DNA from: an uncultured Bacteroidota bacterium
GTDB lineage: Bacteria; Bacteroidota; Bacteroidia; Flavobacteriales; Flavobacteriaceae
Reading direction: 5' to 3'
Assembly: GCA_902526165.1 (NCBI GenBank)
Contig: CABZKA010000009.1
Span: 1 to 59,281 of the forward strand
Length of the DNA: 59,281 bases
Shown here: piece by piece, positions 1-7,577 of the stretch
How positions within the stretch are numbered: the stretch's first letter is position 1
Layout: each line of letters begins with the position of its first letter
Notes under the pieces: generated by a model
Told to the model about the DNA's origin: nothing
Databases searched by the model: none
The model's input: only the letters and a program-made list of their open reading frames with translations
Program-made: the position numbers and the translations under genes

Positions 1-1
1 T

Positions 2-256
2 GATCTTAATACAAAGTTGGATTTTAATATTAGAAAAAATATTACGGTAATAAGAAACTTAAATATTGATGACAATAAAGTTTCTGCAGGCCAGTCAGTA
101 TTTTCATTAAGAATTAGCGCTGACTATGCTTTAAATAGAAACTTTTCTACAATTTTCTTCTATGATCATTTATTTTCTAAATATGAAATTTCCACGGCTT
201 TTCCACAAACAAACATAAGATCAGGTTTCACACTTAGGTATAATTTTGGCAATTAG
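2..256 (+). CDS. sprA: C-terminal end of SprA-type gliding motility / type IX secretion protein (partial)
   Basis: The reading frame is open from the left edge, so this is the last 84 residues of a gene that starts outside the window; the TTG at 17 is internal, not a start. The fragment reads as the end of an outer-membrane beta-barrel: alternating polar and aromatic residues, the stretch ADYALNRNF and the terminal FTLRYNFGN. These resemble the end of SprA, the very large outer-membrane translocon of the Bacteroidetes type IX secretion system needed for gliding. SprA genes commonly lie directly upstream of gcvH in Flavobacteriia, as here. The assignment rests on this short tail and the context. 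Confidence 0.75.
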   Translation, partial: DLNTKLDFNIRKNITVIRNLNIDDNKVSAGQSVFSLRISADYALNRNFSTIFFYDHLFSKYEISTAFPQTNIRSGFTLRYNFGN

Positions 257-293
257 TTATTGTAAATATGTTAGTAAATTATAAATTAGAGAT

Positions 294-674
294 ATGGATG
301 TAAAAGAAAATTTTAGTTATACAAATGATCATGAATGGATCAAGATTGAAGGAAACATAGCCTTAGTTGGAATAACTGATTTTGCTCAAAGTGAATTGGG
401 GGATATTGTTTTTATTGAGGTTGAAACAATTGGCGAAAACTTAAATAAAAATGAGGTTTTTGGTACTGTCGAAGCTGTGAAAACTGTTTCTGATTTATTC
501 ATCCCTGTTTCAGGAAAAGTTTTGGAGTTTAATAATGCGCTTGAAGATAATCCCGAACTAGTCAACGATTCCCCATATGATGACGGTTGGATTGTTAAAA
601 TAGAAATTTCAAACACTAATGAGATTGCAGATTTATTGGATAGCGAAGCATATAAGTCTCTAATTGGTCAATAA
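294..674 (+). CDS. gcvH: Glycine cleavage system H protein
   Basis: GcvH is the small lipoyl carrier that shuttles the aminomethyl group between the P, T and L proteins of glycine cleavage. The 126-residue length is normal. It opens with the family signature YTNDHEWIK (residues 9-17). The lipoylation loop GTVEAVKTVSDLF has K63 as the lipoyl-lysine. The ATG is close downstream of sprA. A weak promoter may lie at 260-289 (TTG, 19 bases, TAAATTAG), but its predicted transcript start would fall at the ATG, so I do not list it separately. No other gcv gene is in the window, the usual dispersed arrangement in Flavobacteriia. Confidence 0.97.
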   Translation: MDVKENFSYTNDHEWIKIEGNIALVGITDFAQSELGDIVFIEVETIGENLNKNEVFGTVEAVKTVSDLFIPVSGKVLEFNNALEDNPELVNDSPYDDGWIVKIEISNTNEIADLLDSEAYKSLIGQ

Positions 675-676
675 TT

Positions 677-1012
677 TTGAGAATATTTACTTGGCTTTAC
701 ACCATTATAGTTTTGGTTTTATTTCTTTATCCATTTTCTTCCGCCAAAAATTTAAGTCCAATTTTAACTGATAAACTAATTCATTTTTTTGTATTTACGC
801 TTTTTACAATTTTATGGTGTCTTAGTTATGCCAACAAAAAAAATTACTTACTGATTTTAATTTTAATAGTTCTTTTTTCTGCTTTTGTAGAGTTATTACA
901 ATTTATTTCACCTTTTGGAAGGTCATTTAGTCTTATGGATATATTATCAAATATATTTGGTATTATATTTGGTTTTTTTATTTTGGTATCATTGAAAAAA
1001 AAATTATTTTAG
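677..1012 (+). CDS. VanZ-like small integral membrane protein
   Basis: This is a 111-residue protein of about four hydrophobic helices with short basic loops, and it ends in a lysine tail. The segment DKLIHFFVFTLF followed by ALVELLQ-like FVELLQFISPFGRSFSLMD matches the VanZ-like family, in which acidic and histidine residues lie in the membrane. The biochemical role of such single-domain VanZ proteins is unknown; glycopeptide resistance should not be inferred. The start is a TTG two bases after the gcvH stop, so it is probably co-transcribed with gcvH and followed closely by tonB. Confidence 0.8.
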   Translation: MRIFTWLYTIIVLVLFLYPFSSAKNLSPILTDKLIHFFVFTLFTILWCLSYANKKNYLLILILIVLFSAFVELLQFISPFGRSFSLMDILSNIFGIIFGFFILVSLKKKLF

Positions 1013-1018
1013 CCCGTC

Positions 1019-1720
1019 ATGAGGTCAAAAAAAAGTTCTAGTGCTGATTTAAATAAAAAAAGTACATTTTATCTATCTATTGGATTATTTCTGGTTTTAT
1101 TAATCTCATGGAGAGCTATTGAATGGAAAAATTATGATGATGATGGCTATGGTTATATAGCGCTTGATGTGGATGAAGATGATGATGAAGAAATACCTAT
1201 CACAGAACAACTAAAAACACCACCACCACCACCACCACCACCTGCACCTGAAATTATTGAAGTTGTTGAAGATGAAGAAGAAATTGAGGAAACTATAATT
1301 GAATCTACTGAGACTGATCAAGAGGAAATTGTCGAAGAAGTAGAAGTTATGGAAGAAGAACTGGATCTTGATGTACCTTTTGCTATTATTGAGGATGTTC
1401 CATTATTTCCAGGTTGTGAAAGAGTTCCAAAATCACAAAGAAGAGCCTGTTTTCAAACCAATATTCAAAAACATATTAATAAAAACTTTAGATACCCAGA
1501 GATTGCTCAAGAAATGGGTATTCAAGGAAGAGTATTTGTACAGTTTGTCATTGATAAAGATGGCTCTATTGTGGGAATCAGAACTAGAGGTCCTGATAAA
1601 AACCTTGAAAAAGAAGCTCAGCGAATAATTGGTAAGCTTCCAACTATGACACCTGGAAAACAAAGGGGTAGACCTGTGAGAGTTCCATTTAGTATACCTA
1701 TCACATTTAAGCTTCAATAA
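1019..1720 (+). CDS. tonB: TonB-type energy transducer
   Basis: TonB links the inner-membrane proton motive force, through ExbB/ExbD, to outer-membrane receptors. The layout is classical. A cytoplasmic basic N terminus is followed by one membrane helix at about residues 17-31. A periplasmic spacer comes next, with a run of eight prolines (68-75) and a very acidic Glu/Asp segment (81-118). A C-terminal TonB domain spans about residues 147-233 (RYPEIAQEMGIQGRVFVQF, then DKDGSI). Total length is 233. ExbB/ExbD are not in the window. It could serve the TonB-dependent receptor at 37283-39298, but Flavobacteriia carry several TonB paralogues. Confidence 0.93.
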   Translation: MRSKKSSSADLNKKSTFYLSIGLFLVLLISWRAIEWKNYDDDGYGYIALDVDEDDDEEIPITEQLKTPPPPPPPPAPEIIEVVEDEEEIEETIIESTETDQEEIVEEVEVMEEELDLDVPFAIIEDVPLFPGCERVPKSQRRACFQTNIQKHINKNFRYPEIAQEMGIQGRVFVQFVIDKDGSIVGIRTRGPDKNLEKEAQRIIGKLPTMTPGKQRGRPVRVPFSIPITFKLQ

Positions 1721-1725
1721 TTTTA

Positions 1726-1755
1726 TTGTTTTTTCTTTTATCTAGTTTAAATTTG
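1726..1755 (+). promoter_or_regulatory. Bacteroidetes-type promoter for the cytochrome oxidase block
   Basis: TTG at 1726-1728, a 19-base spacer, then TAAATTTG at 1748-1755. This matches the Bacteroidetes primary sigma consensus (TTG...TAnnTTTG). The predicted transcript start, around 1761, leaves only about 8 bases before the ctaB ATG at 1769. A 9-bp inverted repeat (TTTAAATTT, 6 bases, AAATTTAAA; 1746-1769) overlaps the -7 element and start codon. It could be an operator or chance in A/T-rich DNA. Confidence 0.6.
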
Positions 1756-1768
1756 CATCAAAATTTAA

Positions 1769-2632
1769 ATGACTTTTAACTCAAAGATATTCCTGTCTTT
1801 AACTAAATCCAGGTTAGCTATCAGTGTGGTTTTTTCTGCGCTCGCAGGCTATATTTTAGCAACTGACAACTTTAATTTTTTAAATATTTTTTTATTGCTT
1901 GTTGGAGGATATTGTATTGTTGGCGCATCAAATTCATTTAATCAAATCATTGAAAAAGATAAAGACTCAATGATGGACAGAACAAAAAACAGACCTTTAC
2001 CAAAAAATCATATTTCAAAATCAAAGGCATTTTGGATTTCTGTTTTTTTGACCTTGGTAGGTCTACTTTGCCTGTATTTAATTAATTACAAAACAGCATT
2101 TTTTGCAGCACTTTCTGTTTTTCTTTATACATGCATTTACACTCCACTTAAACCAATTACACCTCTTTCAGTTTTTGTAGGAGCAATTCCTGGAGCAATC
2201 CCCTTTATGCTTGGATGGGTTGCTGCAACTAACCAGTTTGGAATAGAGCCAGGTACTCTATTTATGATCCAATTTTTTTGGCAGTTTCCTCACTTTTGGT
2301 CTTTAGGTTGGATGTTGGATGATGATTATAAAAAAGCAGGATTTGTAATGTTGCCAACTGGAAAAAGAGACAGGAGAACAGCATTACAGATAATATTGTA
2401 CATAATTTGGATGATAATTATTTCTATTTTTCCAGCTACTGGATTAACTGGACTCCTTTATTTATCAATTGAATCTGCAATAATTATTTTTATTCTTGGG
2501 CTAATTATGCTTTTTATGGGTATTAATTTATACAATGGAATGAATATTGTATCTGCCAAAAGGTTATTTGTATACACAATATTTTATCTAACATTAGTAC
2601 AGTTAATTTATATAGTTGATAAGTTCTTATGA
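1769..2632 (+). CDS. ctaB: Protoheme IX farnesyltransferase (heme O synthase)
   Basis: CtaB (CyoE) is a polytopic UbiA-family prenyltransferase that adds farnesyl to heme b, giving heme O for heme-copper oxidases. The protein has 287 residues with about nine hydrophobic segments. The Mg-pyrophosphate-binding motif is clear: FNQIIEKDKDSMMDRTKNRP from residue 57, with the usual acidic residues and R71/R75. A second family element, WQFPHFWSLGWM, with the later DDDYKKAGF also fits. It opens the oxidase block and overlaps the next gene by 4 bases (ATGA), which suggests translational coupling. Its promoter is at 1726-1755. Confidence 0.96.
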   Translation: MTFNSKIFLSLTKSRLAISVVFSALAGYILATDNFNFLNIFLLLVGGYCIVGASNSFNQIIEKDKDSMMDRTKNRPLPKNHISKSKAFWISVFLTLVGLLCLYLINYKTAFFAALSVFLYTCIYTPLKPITPLSVFVGAIPGAIPFMLGWVAATNQFGIEPGTLFMIQFFWQFPHFWSLGWMLDDDYKKAGFVMLPTGKRDRRTALQIILYIIWMIIISIFPATGLTGLLYLSIESAIIIFILGLIMLFMGINLYNGMNIVSAKRLFVYTIFYLTLVQLIYIVDKFL

Positions 2633-3204
2633 TTGAAAATATAAAACAACAAAAATTAGCTAAGGCAAAAAAAATGATGCTATTGTTCGGCTTGTTAAGT
2701 ATAACAATGACATTTGCTGGATTAACTAGTGCTTATATTGTTAGTAAAGGTAGACCTGACTGGACCATGGACTTTAATCTGCCCTCTGAATTTTTTTACA
2801 GTACTTTTATCATCTTATTAAGTAGCCTTACTCTTTTCGTATCAAAACGTAAACTAAATTCTGGAAAATCTATAAATAGTGTTTTTAATTGGACTCTAGT
2901 AACATTCGTCTTAGGTATAGTATTTATTGTTTTTCAGTTCATTGGTTTTAACAACATTATTGATCAGGGTTATTATTTTGCAGGCGCTCAAAGTGCGATT
3001 AAAACCTCATTCATTTATGTCTTGTCATTCCTGCACATCGTTCATTTAGTGGCGGGTCTGATTGTATTAATTGTTCTAATGTTTAACATTAAAAAAGGTA
3101 AATATGTGGATAATAATCTAGGATTTAATTTAGGTTCAAATTTTTGGCATTTTCTAGATTTTTTATGGCTTTATTTGTTTTCCTTTTTCTACTTTTTTGG
3201 ATAA
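2629..3204 (+). CDS. Heme-copper oxidase subunit III, short form
   Basis: This 191-residue membrane protein has five hydrophobic helices. It ends with NFWHFLDFLWLYLFSFFYFFG, a conserved closing helix of cytochrome c oxidase subunit III, where the HFLDFLW histidine/acid pattern is typical. LSFLHIVHLVAGLIVLI is the helix before it. Subunit III stabilises the catalytic core and its proton uptake. Flavobacterial caa3-type clusters usually have two subunit III genes in tandem, and the second follows 33 bases later. Subunits I and II are not in the window and presumably lie elsewhere. Confidence 0.9.
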   Translation: MIENIKQQKLAKAKKMMLLFGLLSITMTFAGLTSAYIVSKGRPDWTMDFNLPSEFFYSTFIILLSSLTLFVSKRKLNSGKSINSVFNWTLVTFVLGIVFIVFQFIGFNNIIDQGYYFAGAQSAIKTSFIYVLSFLHIVHLVAGLIVLIVLMFNIKKGKYVDNNLGFNLGSNFWHFLDFLWLYLFSFFYFFG

Positions 3205-3237
3205 TTTTTTTTTAATTTTGTTTCAAATTTATAAGCG

Positions 3238-4218
3238 ATGAGTTCATCAATTTCCTCCTCGGAAATTCAAGACAATTGGGATGGCGGTTCAAAACCGCTT
3301 GATGCTAGTTATGGAAAGCTCATGATGTGGTTTTTTATTGTGTCTGATGCCCTAACATTTACAGGATTTTTAGTTGCTTATGGTTTTTCTAGATTCAAGA
3401 ATATAGACTCATGGCCAATTGCTGATGAGGTTTTTTATCACTTTCCTTTTTTGCATGGTGTTGACGCCCCTATGTATTATGTAGCATTGATGACCTTTAT
3501 ACTAATTTTTTCATCTGTAACCATGGTACTTGCAGTTGATGCTGGTCACAATAATAATAAAAATAAAGTCGCAGTTTATATGCTTTTGACAATTATTGGT
3601 GGTGCTGTTTTTGTGGGTTCACAGGGCTGGGAGTGGGTAAATTTCATAAAGGGAGAATATGGTGCTCTTGAGACAAAGGGTGGCCAAATTATACAATTTG
3701 TTGACTCAGGTAATTCTAATAAAAGAATAGCATTAAAAGATTTTGCCGTAGAAATTCCTGAATATAGGGAAAGACATCAAAAAAATAATGGTTTATGGTA
3801 TAGAACAGAGTCCTCACTTTCGACATATTCTTTGGAAGAGGTTAATCAGGGTTTCTTGGCTAATAAAAATATTCTAGTTAAATCTGAAAAAATTGATGAA
3901 AAAGGGCATAAAATTATTTTATCTCGCGAGGAGTCAGAGCAAAAGGTATCTCAGGCAGTTTTTGTTGTTGAAGGAGCAAACCTTATTAGAAATGAGTATG
4001 GCAATAGATTGTTCGCTGACTTTTTCTTTTTCATTACTGGTTTTCATGGTTTTCACGTATTTACTGGAGTGGTTATCAATATTATAATTTTTATAAACGT
4101 TCTATTAGGTACATATGAAAAAAGAGGTCATTATGAAATGGTAGAAAAAGTAGGGTTATATTGGCATTTCGTTGACTTGGTTTGGGTTTTTGTTTTTACA
4201 TTTTTTTATTTAGTTTAA
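3238..4218 (+). CDS. Cytochrome c oxidase subunit III, long form
   Basis: This 326-residue subunit III homologue has a hydrophobic N-terminal half (two helices before residue 100 plus one near 110-125). A soluble insertion of about 110 residues follows (about 140-250, starting at QGWEWVNFIKGEYG). Two C-terminal helices close it, with GFHGFHVFTGV and YWHFVDLVWVFVFTFFYLV, the family signature. The charged insertion is absent from the short paralogue upstream and would face the periplasm or cytoplasm between helices; in my experience it is typical of flavobacterial versions. A TAATTTTG at 3213-3220 could be a -7 element but lacks a well-spaced TTG. Confidence 0.92.
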   Translation: MSSSISSSEIQDNWDGGSKPLDASYGKLMMWFFIVSDALTFTGFLVAYGFSRFKNIDSWPIADEVFYHFPFLHGVDAPMYYVALMTFILIFSSVTMVLAVDAGHNNNKNKVAVYMLLTIIGGAVFVGSQGWEWVNFIKGEYGALETKGGQIIQFVDSGNSNKRIALKDFAVEIPEYRERHQKNNGLWYRTESSLSTYSLEEVNQGFLANKNILVKSEKIDEKGHKIILSREESEQKVSQAVFVVEGANLIRNEYGNRLFADFFFFITGFHGFHVFTGVVINIIIFINVLLGTYEKRGHYEMVEKVGLYWHFVDLVWVFVFTFFYLV

Positions 4219-4224
4219 GTTGTT

Positions 4225-4611
4225 ATGGGACAAGACAATCATCACAAGTTAGAAATTTTTAGGGGTATGATTAAGTTCAAATCTAATGTCCAAAAAATTT
4301 GGGGAGTTCTAATTTTTCTTTCTATTGTAACTGCTGTAGAGGTTGCTTTAGGAATCATCAAACCAGAGGTTTTAATGAATACGTTTCTTTCAATGAAATT
4401 AATTAACTGGATTTTTGTGATTCTTACACTTGTTAAAGCATATTATATTACATGGGATTTTATGCACATGAGAGACGAAACATTAGGTTTACAAGCTTCA
4501 GTCGTTATTACCTTAATATTTTTAATAGCATACGCCGCTTTTATATTTCTTGTCGAGGGCAATTACATTTATGATGTAATGTACGAAAGCTTCGTTAGTT
4601 GGAACTTTTAA
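4225..4611 (+). CDS. Cytochrome c oxidase subunit IV family protein
   Basis: A 128-residue protein with three hydrophobic helices separated by short loops, starting six bases after the subunit III stop. The order helix, WIFVILTLVKAYYITWDFMH, helix fits the small prokaryotic subunit IV (CtaF/CyoD-like), an accessory subunit that helps assemble the oxidase. The motif AYYITWDFMHMRDE is typical of Bacteroidetes members. The identification relies as much on gene order as on this motif. Confidence 0.88.
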   Translation: MGQDNHHKLEIFRGMIKFKSNVQKIWGVLIFLSIVTAVEVALGIIKPEVLMNTFLSMKLINWIFVILTLVKAYYITWDFMHMRDETLGLQASVVITLIFLIAYAAFIFLVEGNYIYDVMYESFVSWNF

Positions 4612-4622
4612 ATATTATTCCA

Positions 4623-5252
4623 TTGAAAAAGTATTTTGTTCTTACAATCCTTTTTGTGTTGCCTCTTGTGGCATATTTATTTTTTGCTTCCGGAATAAAT
4701 AATTTTGCTAAGCTTCCAATACTGGAAAAAGATGTTTTGAATGTTGATACATTCTCCGAAAAAACTTTTGATAATAAAATTTCAATTTTAATTTTTCTTG
4801 GAAATAACATTCAGAAAAAAAAAGGTGATATATTAAATCTGAATCAAAAAATTTATAAAAGATTTTATGAGTTTAATGATTTTCAATTCATTGCTTTAGG
4901 ACCAACTGAAATCAAGAAACAAATTGAGGATTTAGTTGGCCAATTGAGCACTGGTACAAATACAGAAATGACAAAATGGTTTTTCCTATTCCAGGATTCT
5001 GAAGACACAAAAAATATTTTCAAAAGTTTAAGAACAAATCTTGAACTTGATGAATTTGGGGGAACGCCCTATGTCTTTATAATTGATAAAAACGGTTTTC
5101 TAAGGGGAAGAAATGATTCGGATGGCATAAAGTTTGGTTATGATATTCGATCTGTAGCTGAATTAAATAATTATATGGTAGACGATATTAAAATTATATT
5201 AGCTGAATATAGACTTGCTCTCAAAAAGAATAATATTTTTAATAACCAGTGA
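4623..5252 (+). CDS. Membrane-anchored Sco-like thioredoxin-fold protein without cysteines
   Basis: I choose the TTG at 4623, giving MKKYFVLTILF, a clean N-terminal membrane anchor and 209 residues; the TTG at 4599 would overlap subunit IV. After the anchor comes a soluble domain. Its C-terminal part, PYVFIIDKNGFLRGRNDSDG, is plainly related to the neighbouring Sco protein (FFALIDKNGYIRSRRDSNG). The protein contains no cysteine at all, so the Sco copper-binding CxxxC is absent and it cannot do thiol-based copper delivery as Sco does. It probably helps oxidase assembly as a structural or heterodimer partner of Sco (inference). Its end overlaps the next start (GTGA). Confidence 0.75.
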   Translation: MKKYFVLTILFVLPLVAYLFFASGINNFAKLPILEKDVLNVDTFSEKTFDNKISILIFLGNNIQKKKGDILNLNQKIYKRFYEFNDFQFIALGPTEIKKQIEDLVGQLSTGTNTEMTKWFFLFQDSEDTKNIFKSLRTNLELDEFGGTPYVFIIDKNGFLRGRNDSDGIKFGYDIRSVAELNNYMVDDIKIILAEYRLALKKNNIFNNQ

Positions 5253-5956
5253 AGAAAAATTTAACCATAGTATCTTTCATAATTATTATTGTTTTTGGAT
5301 TTATTTTTTTTCCAAAAATTTATAATCGTTTAAAAACCGAAACTGTTATAGATTCCAGCAGAACTGAAGATGTTAGTAATGAGTCAAAATTGGCGTACGT
5401 AAAATTAAATGGAGAAGCTCGAAGAGTCCCAGATTTCTTGTTTAAAAATCAAGATAATTTATATATATCGAATGAAGATTACAATGGAAAAGTTTATGTT
5501 GCTGAGTTTTTTTTCACTACTTGCCCCTCAATATGTATTGAAATGAATCAAAATATGAGAATATTAGATGAACAGTTTGGGGCTAGAAGTGATTTTGGTA
5601 TTGCCTCTTTTACTATCGATCCAATCAATGATACGCCTGTTGTTTTAAAAGAATATGCTGAAAGATTAAGTGTTAAGTCAAAAAATTGGCATTTTTTAAC
5701 AGGTGCAATTGATTCTGTTTATGAATTATCAAACAGTGGATTTAATATTTTTTCAGGTGTAAATCCAGCTGTAGCAGGTGGTTTTGAACATCAAGGGTTT
5801 TTTGCATTAATTGATAAAAATGGATACATTCGTTCACGAAGAGATAGTAACGGTAATCCGATTGTTTATTACCTAGGAATTACGTCAGTTGGAAATGAGC
5901 TCCAAGGTATTGACATGATTAAAGAAGACATTAAAAGATTATTAAAAAATGGCTAA
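5249..5956 (+). CDS. SCO1/SenC copper chaperone for cytochrome oxidase
   Basis: Sco proteins deliver copper to, or reduce the cysteines of, the CuA site of oxidase subunit II. This 235-residue protein has a membrane anchor (about residues 5-22). A thioredoxin-fold domain follows, with the copper motif TTCPSIC (C92 and C96, a CxxxC) and the distal histidine ligand H181 in GGFEHQGFF. The start is a GTG overlapping the upstream stop as GTGA, and the stop overlaps the DUF420 start, so the block is read as one operon. Confidence 0.95.
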   Translation: MKKNLTIVSFIIIIVFGFIFFPKIYNRLKTETVIDSSRTEDVSNESKLAYVKLNGEARRVPDFLFKNQDNLYISNEDYNGKVYVAEFFFTTCPSICIEMNQNMRILDEQFGARSDFGIASFTIDPINDTPVVLKEYAERLSVKSKNWHFLTGAIDSVYELSNSGFNIFSGVNPAVAGGFEHQGFFALIDKNGYIRSRRDSNGNPIVYYLGITSVGNELQGIDMIKEDIKRLLKNG

Positions 5957-6536
5957 TGTAAATAAGGTTTATAATATATTGATTTGGATTGTTTCTGCTG
6001 TTGTTCCAATTGTTGTTGCATTACTGTTGTTTACAAAGTGGGATCAAAACAAACTAATTTTTGATATGCGAGTGCCGAATAATGATCCAATTATTTTACT
6101 TGATAATTTACCCTTTATTGAACCTTTAACTTTTCTACCACCTGTTTATGCCTTAATCAACGGATTAACTGCCGTATTATTAATAACTGCCGTCTATTAT
6201 ATTAAAAATGGTAATCGAAAAATTCATGAATACTTAATAAAAGTGTGTATTGCACTTTCTTTAATGTTTCTAGTAATGTATATAGCTTATCACATGACAA
6301 CAGATCCAACTTCATTTGGTGGAAAAGGATTTATTGCATATACCTATTACTTTATTTTAATCACACATATTATATTGTCTGTGGCTGTTATTCCCCTAGT
6401 CTTGACTAGCTACAGCAGAGCTGTTCAGGCAAACTTCAAATTGCATAAAAAAATTGCTAAAGTAACATTCCCTATTTGGTTATATGTTGCCATAACTGGT
6501 GTTATTGTTTATTTAATGATATCTCCATACTACTAA
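5949..6536 (+). CDS. DUF420 membrane protein (probable oxidase assembly factor)
   Basis: This 195-residue protein has five hydrophobic helices. Conserved membrane histidines are visible in YIAYHMTTD, ILITHIILS and FKLHKKIAK, as in the DUF420 family (YozB; related to CtaM, needed for cytochrome aa3 activity in Firmicutes). A role in heme or copper handling during oxidase maturation is inferred from the family and the position after Sco. It overlaps sco by 8 bases, and its stop overlaps the next gene by one base (TAATG). Confidence 0.88.
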   Translation: MANVNKVYNILIWIVSAVVPIVVALLLFTKWDQNKLIFDMRVPNNDPIILLDNLPFIEPLTFLPPVYALINGLTAVLLITAVYYIKNGNRKIHEYLIKVCIALSLMFLVMYIAYHMTTDPTSFGGKGFIAYTYYFILITHIILSVAVIPLVLTSYSRAVQANFKLHKKIAKVTFPIWLYVAITGVIVYLMISPYY

Positions 6537-6715
6537 TGCTTGAGTCAATACAATGTTCTATGTGTAAAGCTGTTTTAGAATCTGGAGCAGATGAAAAAAC
6601 TGCTGAAAGTTTAAACGATGGCATTATATACCTTATGGCTATCCCCTATGTTCTTGCTGCACTTACTGCTTATATTTTATACATTAAATTTTTTAAAAAA
6701 AATAAACCTTCTTAG
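6536..6715 (+). CDS. Small CxxC single-helix membrane protein at the end of the oxidase block
   Basis: The ATG at 6536 overlaps the DUF420 stop (TAATG) and gives 59 residues. A longer reading from 6476 lies wholly inside DUF420 and is not real. A short N-terminal part carries IQCSMCKAVLE, with C7 and C10 as a CxxC. The helix at about 31-51 (IIYLMAIPYVLAALTAYIL) follows, and the tail is lysine-rich. I recognise no named family; similar tiny CxxC proteins sit beside oxidase assembly genes in Bacteroidetes. The cysteine pair could bind metal or act in redox exchange, but nothing visible decides that. Confidence 0.75.
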   Translation: MLESIQCSMCKAVLESGADEKTAESLNDGIIYLMAIPYVLAALTAYILYIKFFKKNKPS

Positions 6716-6745
6716 TTTGGGTTTGTCTTAAATCAGGAAAAATAA

Positions 6746-6776
6746 AAGAATTTATTGATTTAAATTCTTAGTTTTG
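6746..6776 (+). promoter_or_regulatory. Promoter -7 element with overlapping inverted repeat before the export operon
   Basis: TAGTTTTG at 6769-6776 matches TAnnTTTG; the only nearby TTG (6755) is too close for a normal -33. Immediately upstream lies a perfect 9-bp inverted repeat (AAGAATTTA at 6746-6754, six bases, TAAATTCTT at 6761-6769). It touches the -7 element and could be an operator or a weak terminator for the oxidase genes. The element covers the TTG at 6774, which argues that translation starts at the ATG at 6789. Confidence 0.4.
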
Positions 6777-6788
6777 CTGCCTTACATT

Positions 6789-7577
6789 ATGTTAACAAAC
6801 ACAACCATTAGATCCAAAGCTTGGAACAATTTAAAGCAAGATTTAGGTGTTGCAGTTGGAGCAATAATTTTATTTTTTATTGTATCAATCGTAATGAGCT
6901 CATTACCCTTTATAGGTTTTTTATTGCAAATATTTCTTACAGGTGCTTTATATGTTGGTTACTGTTTCTTTTTTTTAAAAATTGCACGTAATGAAAAAGC
7001 AGAGATTGAAGATTTATTTATGGCTTTTAAATCCAAAAAAATCATAATTGACTCAATTATTGCTTATCTGTTAAGTAGTTTAATAATGGCTGTTATTTTT
7101 ATTATTTGTGTAGTATTCTGGGCATTTGTGATGTTTGGTGGTTTTGAACCAGTTAGCTCATTGATAGAAATGTTCAATTCGTTTATGAATTCCCTAAATC
7201 AAGCTGGCTCTGAGGTTTATTCATATGATTACAATTACAGTCTTGACCCTGAGCTCGCTAACTTTAGTGCAAGTTCCTTGTTTTTTTCTTTTCTGTTTAT
7301 TGTTATATTGCCGTGTACAATTGTTGCTTTAGGTATTTCCCAGGTCTATTATTTATTGGCGGATGGCAAACCAAAAAATGGCTTAGAAGCCATTACAATG
7401 AGTTGGAGTTTGATGTACACAAAAAAGATAAAATTTTTACTTCTTCAGCTTAGCTTTATTGGTTGGATTATACTTAGTATTTTCACACTATTTTTTGGAT
7501 TTTTGATTTTAGCTCCCCTCATATCAACCTCCTATGCTACTTTTTACGATAATTTGGAAATCAAAAATTTTAAATGA
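6789..7577 (+). CDS. DUF975-like integral membrane protein
   Basis: Using the ATG at 6789 the protein has 262 residues. It has paired N-terminal helices (about 15-60), a helix pair near 85-125, a short Tyr/Asp-rich extracytoplasmic loop (about 150-170) and three more C-terminal helices. The opening MLTNTTIRSKAWNNLKQD and the helix pattern resemble the DUF975/DUF4013-like families of unknown function. It overlaps the ABC transporter ATPase start by 4 bases (ATGA), so it is probably made with the exporter; whether it is a functional part is unknown. Confidence 0.65.
   Translation: MLTNTTIRSKAWNNLKQDLGVAVGAIILFFIVSIVMSSLPFIGFLLQIFLTGALYVGYCFFFLKIARNEKAEIEDLFMAFKSKKIIIDSIIAYLLSSLIMAVIFIICVVFWAFVMFGGFEPVSSLIEMFNSFMNSLNQAGSEVYSYDYNYSLDPELANFSASSLFFSFLFIVILPCTIVALGISQVYYLLADGKPKNGLEAITMSWSLMYTKKIKFLLLQLSFIGWIILSIFTLFFGFLILAPLISTSYATFYDNLEIKNFK

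Noticed and set aside
677-1012. Glycopeptide resistance from the VanZ similarity
   Set aside because: No other van gene is present and single VanZ-like proteins are widespread with unknown roles.
1221-1246. Triplet repeat tract (CACCACC...) as a regulatory or unstable repeat
   Set aside because: It encodes the proline run of TonB, a normal periplasmic spacer, and gives no sign of another role.
6476-6535. Longer N terminus for the small CxxC protein
   Set aside because: It lies entirely within DUF420 in another frame and adds a Cys-rich stretch that is only the shadow of that gene. The TAATG overlap at 6536 is the natural start.
6774-6788. TTG start for the DUF975-like protein
   Set aside because: The TTG is part of the TAGTTTTG promoter element, so it would lie upstream of the transcript start. 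The ATG at 6789 is used.
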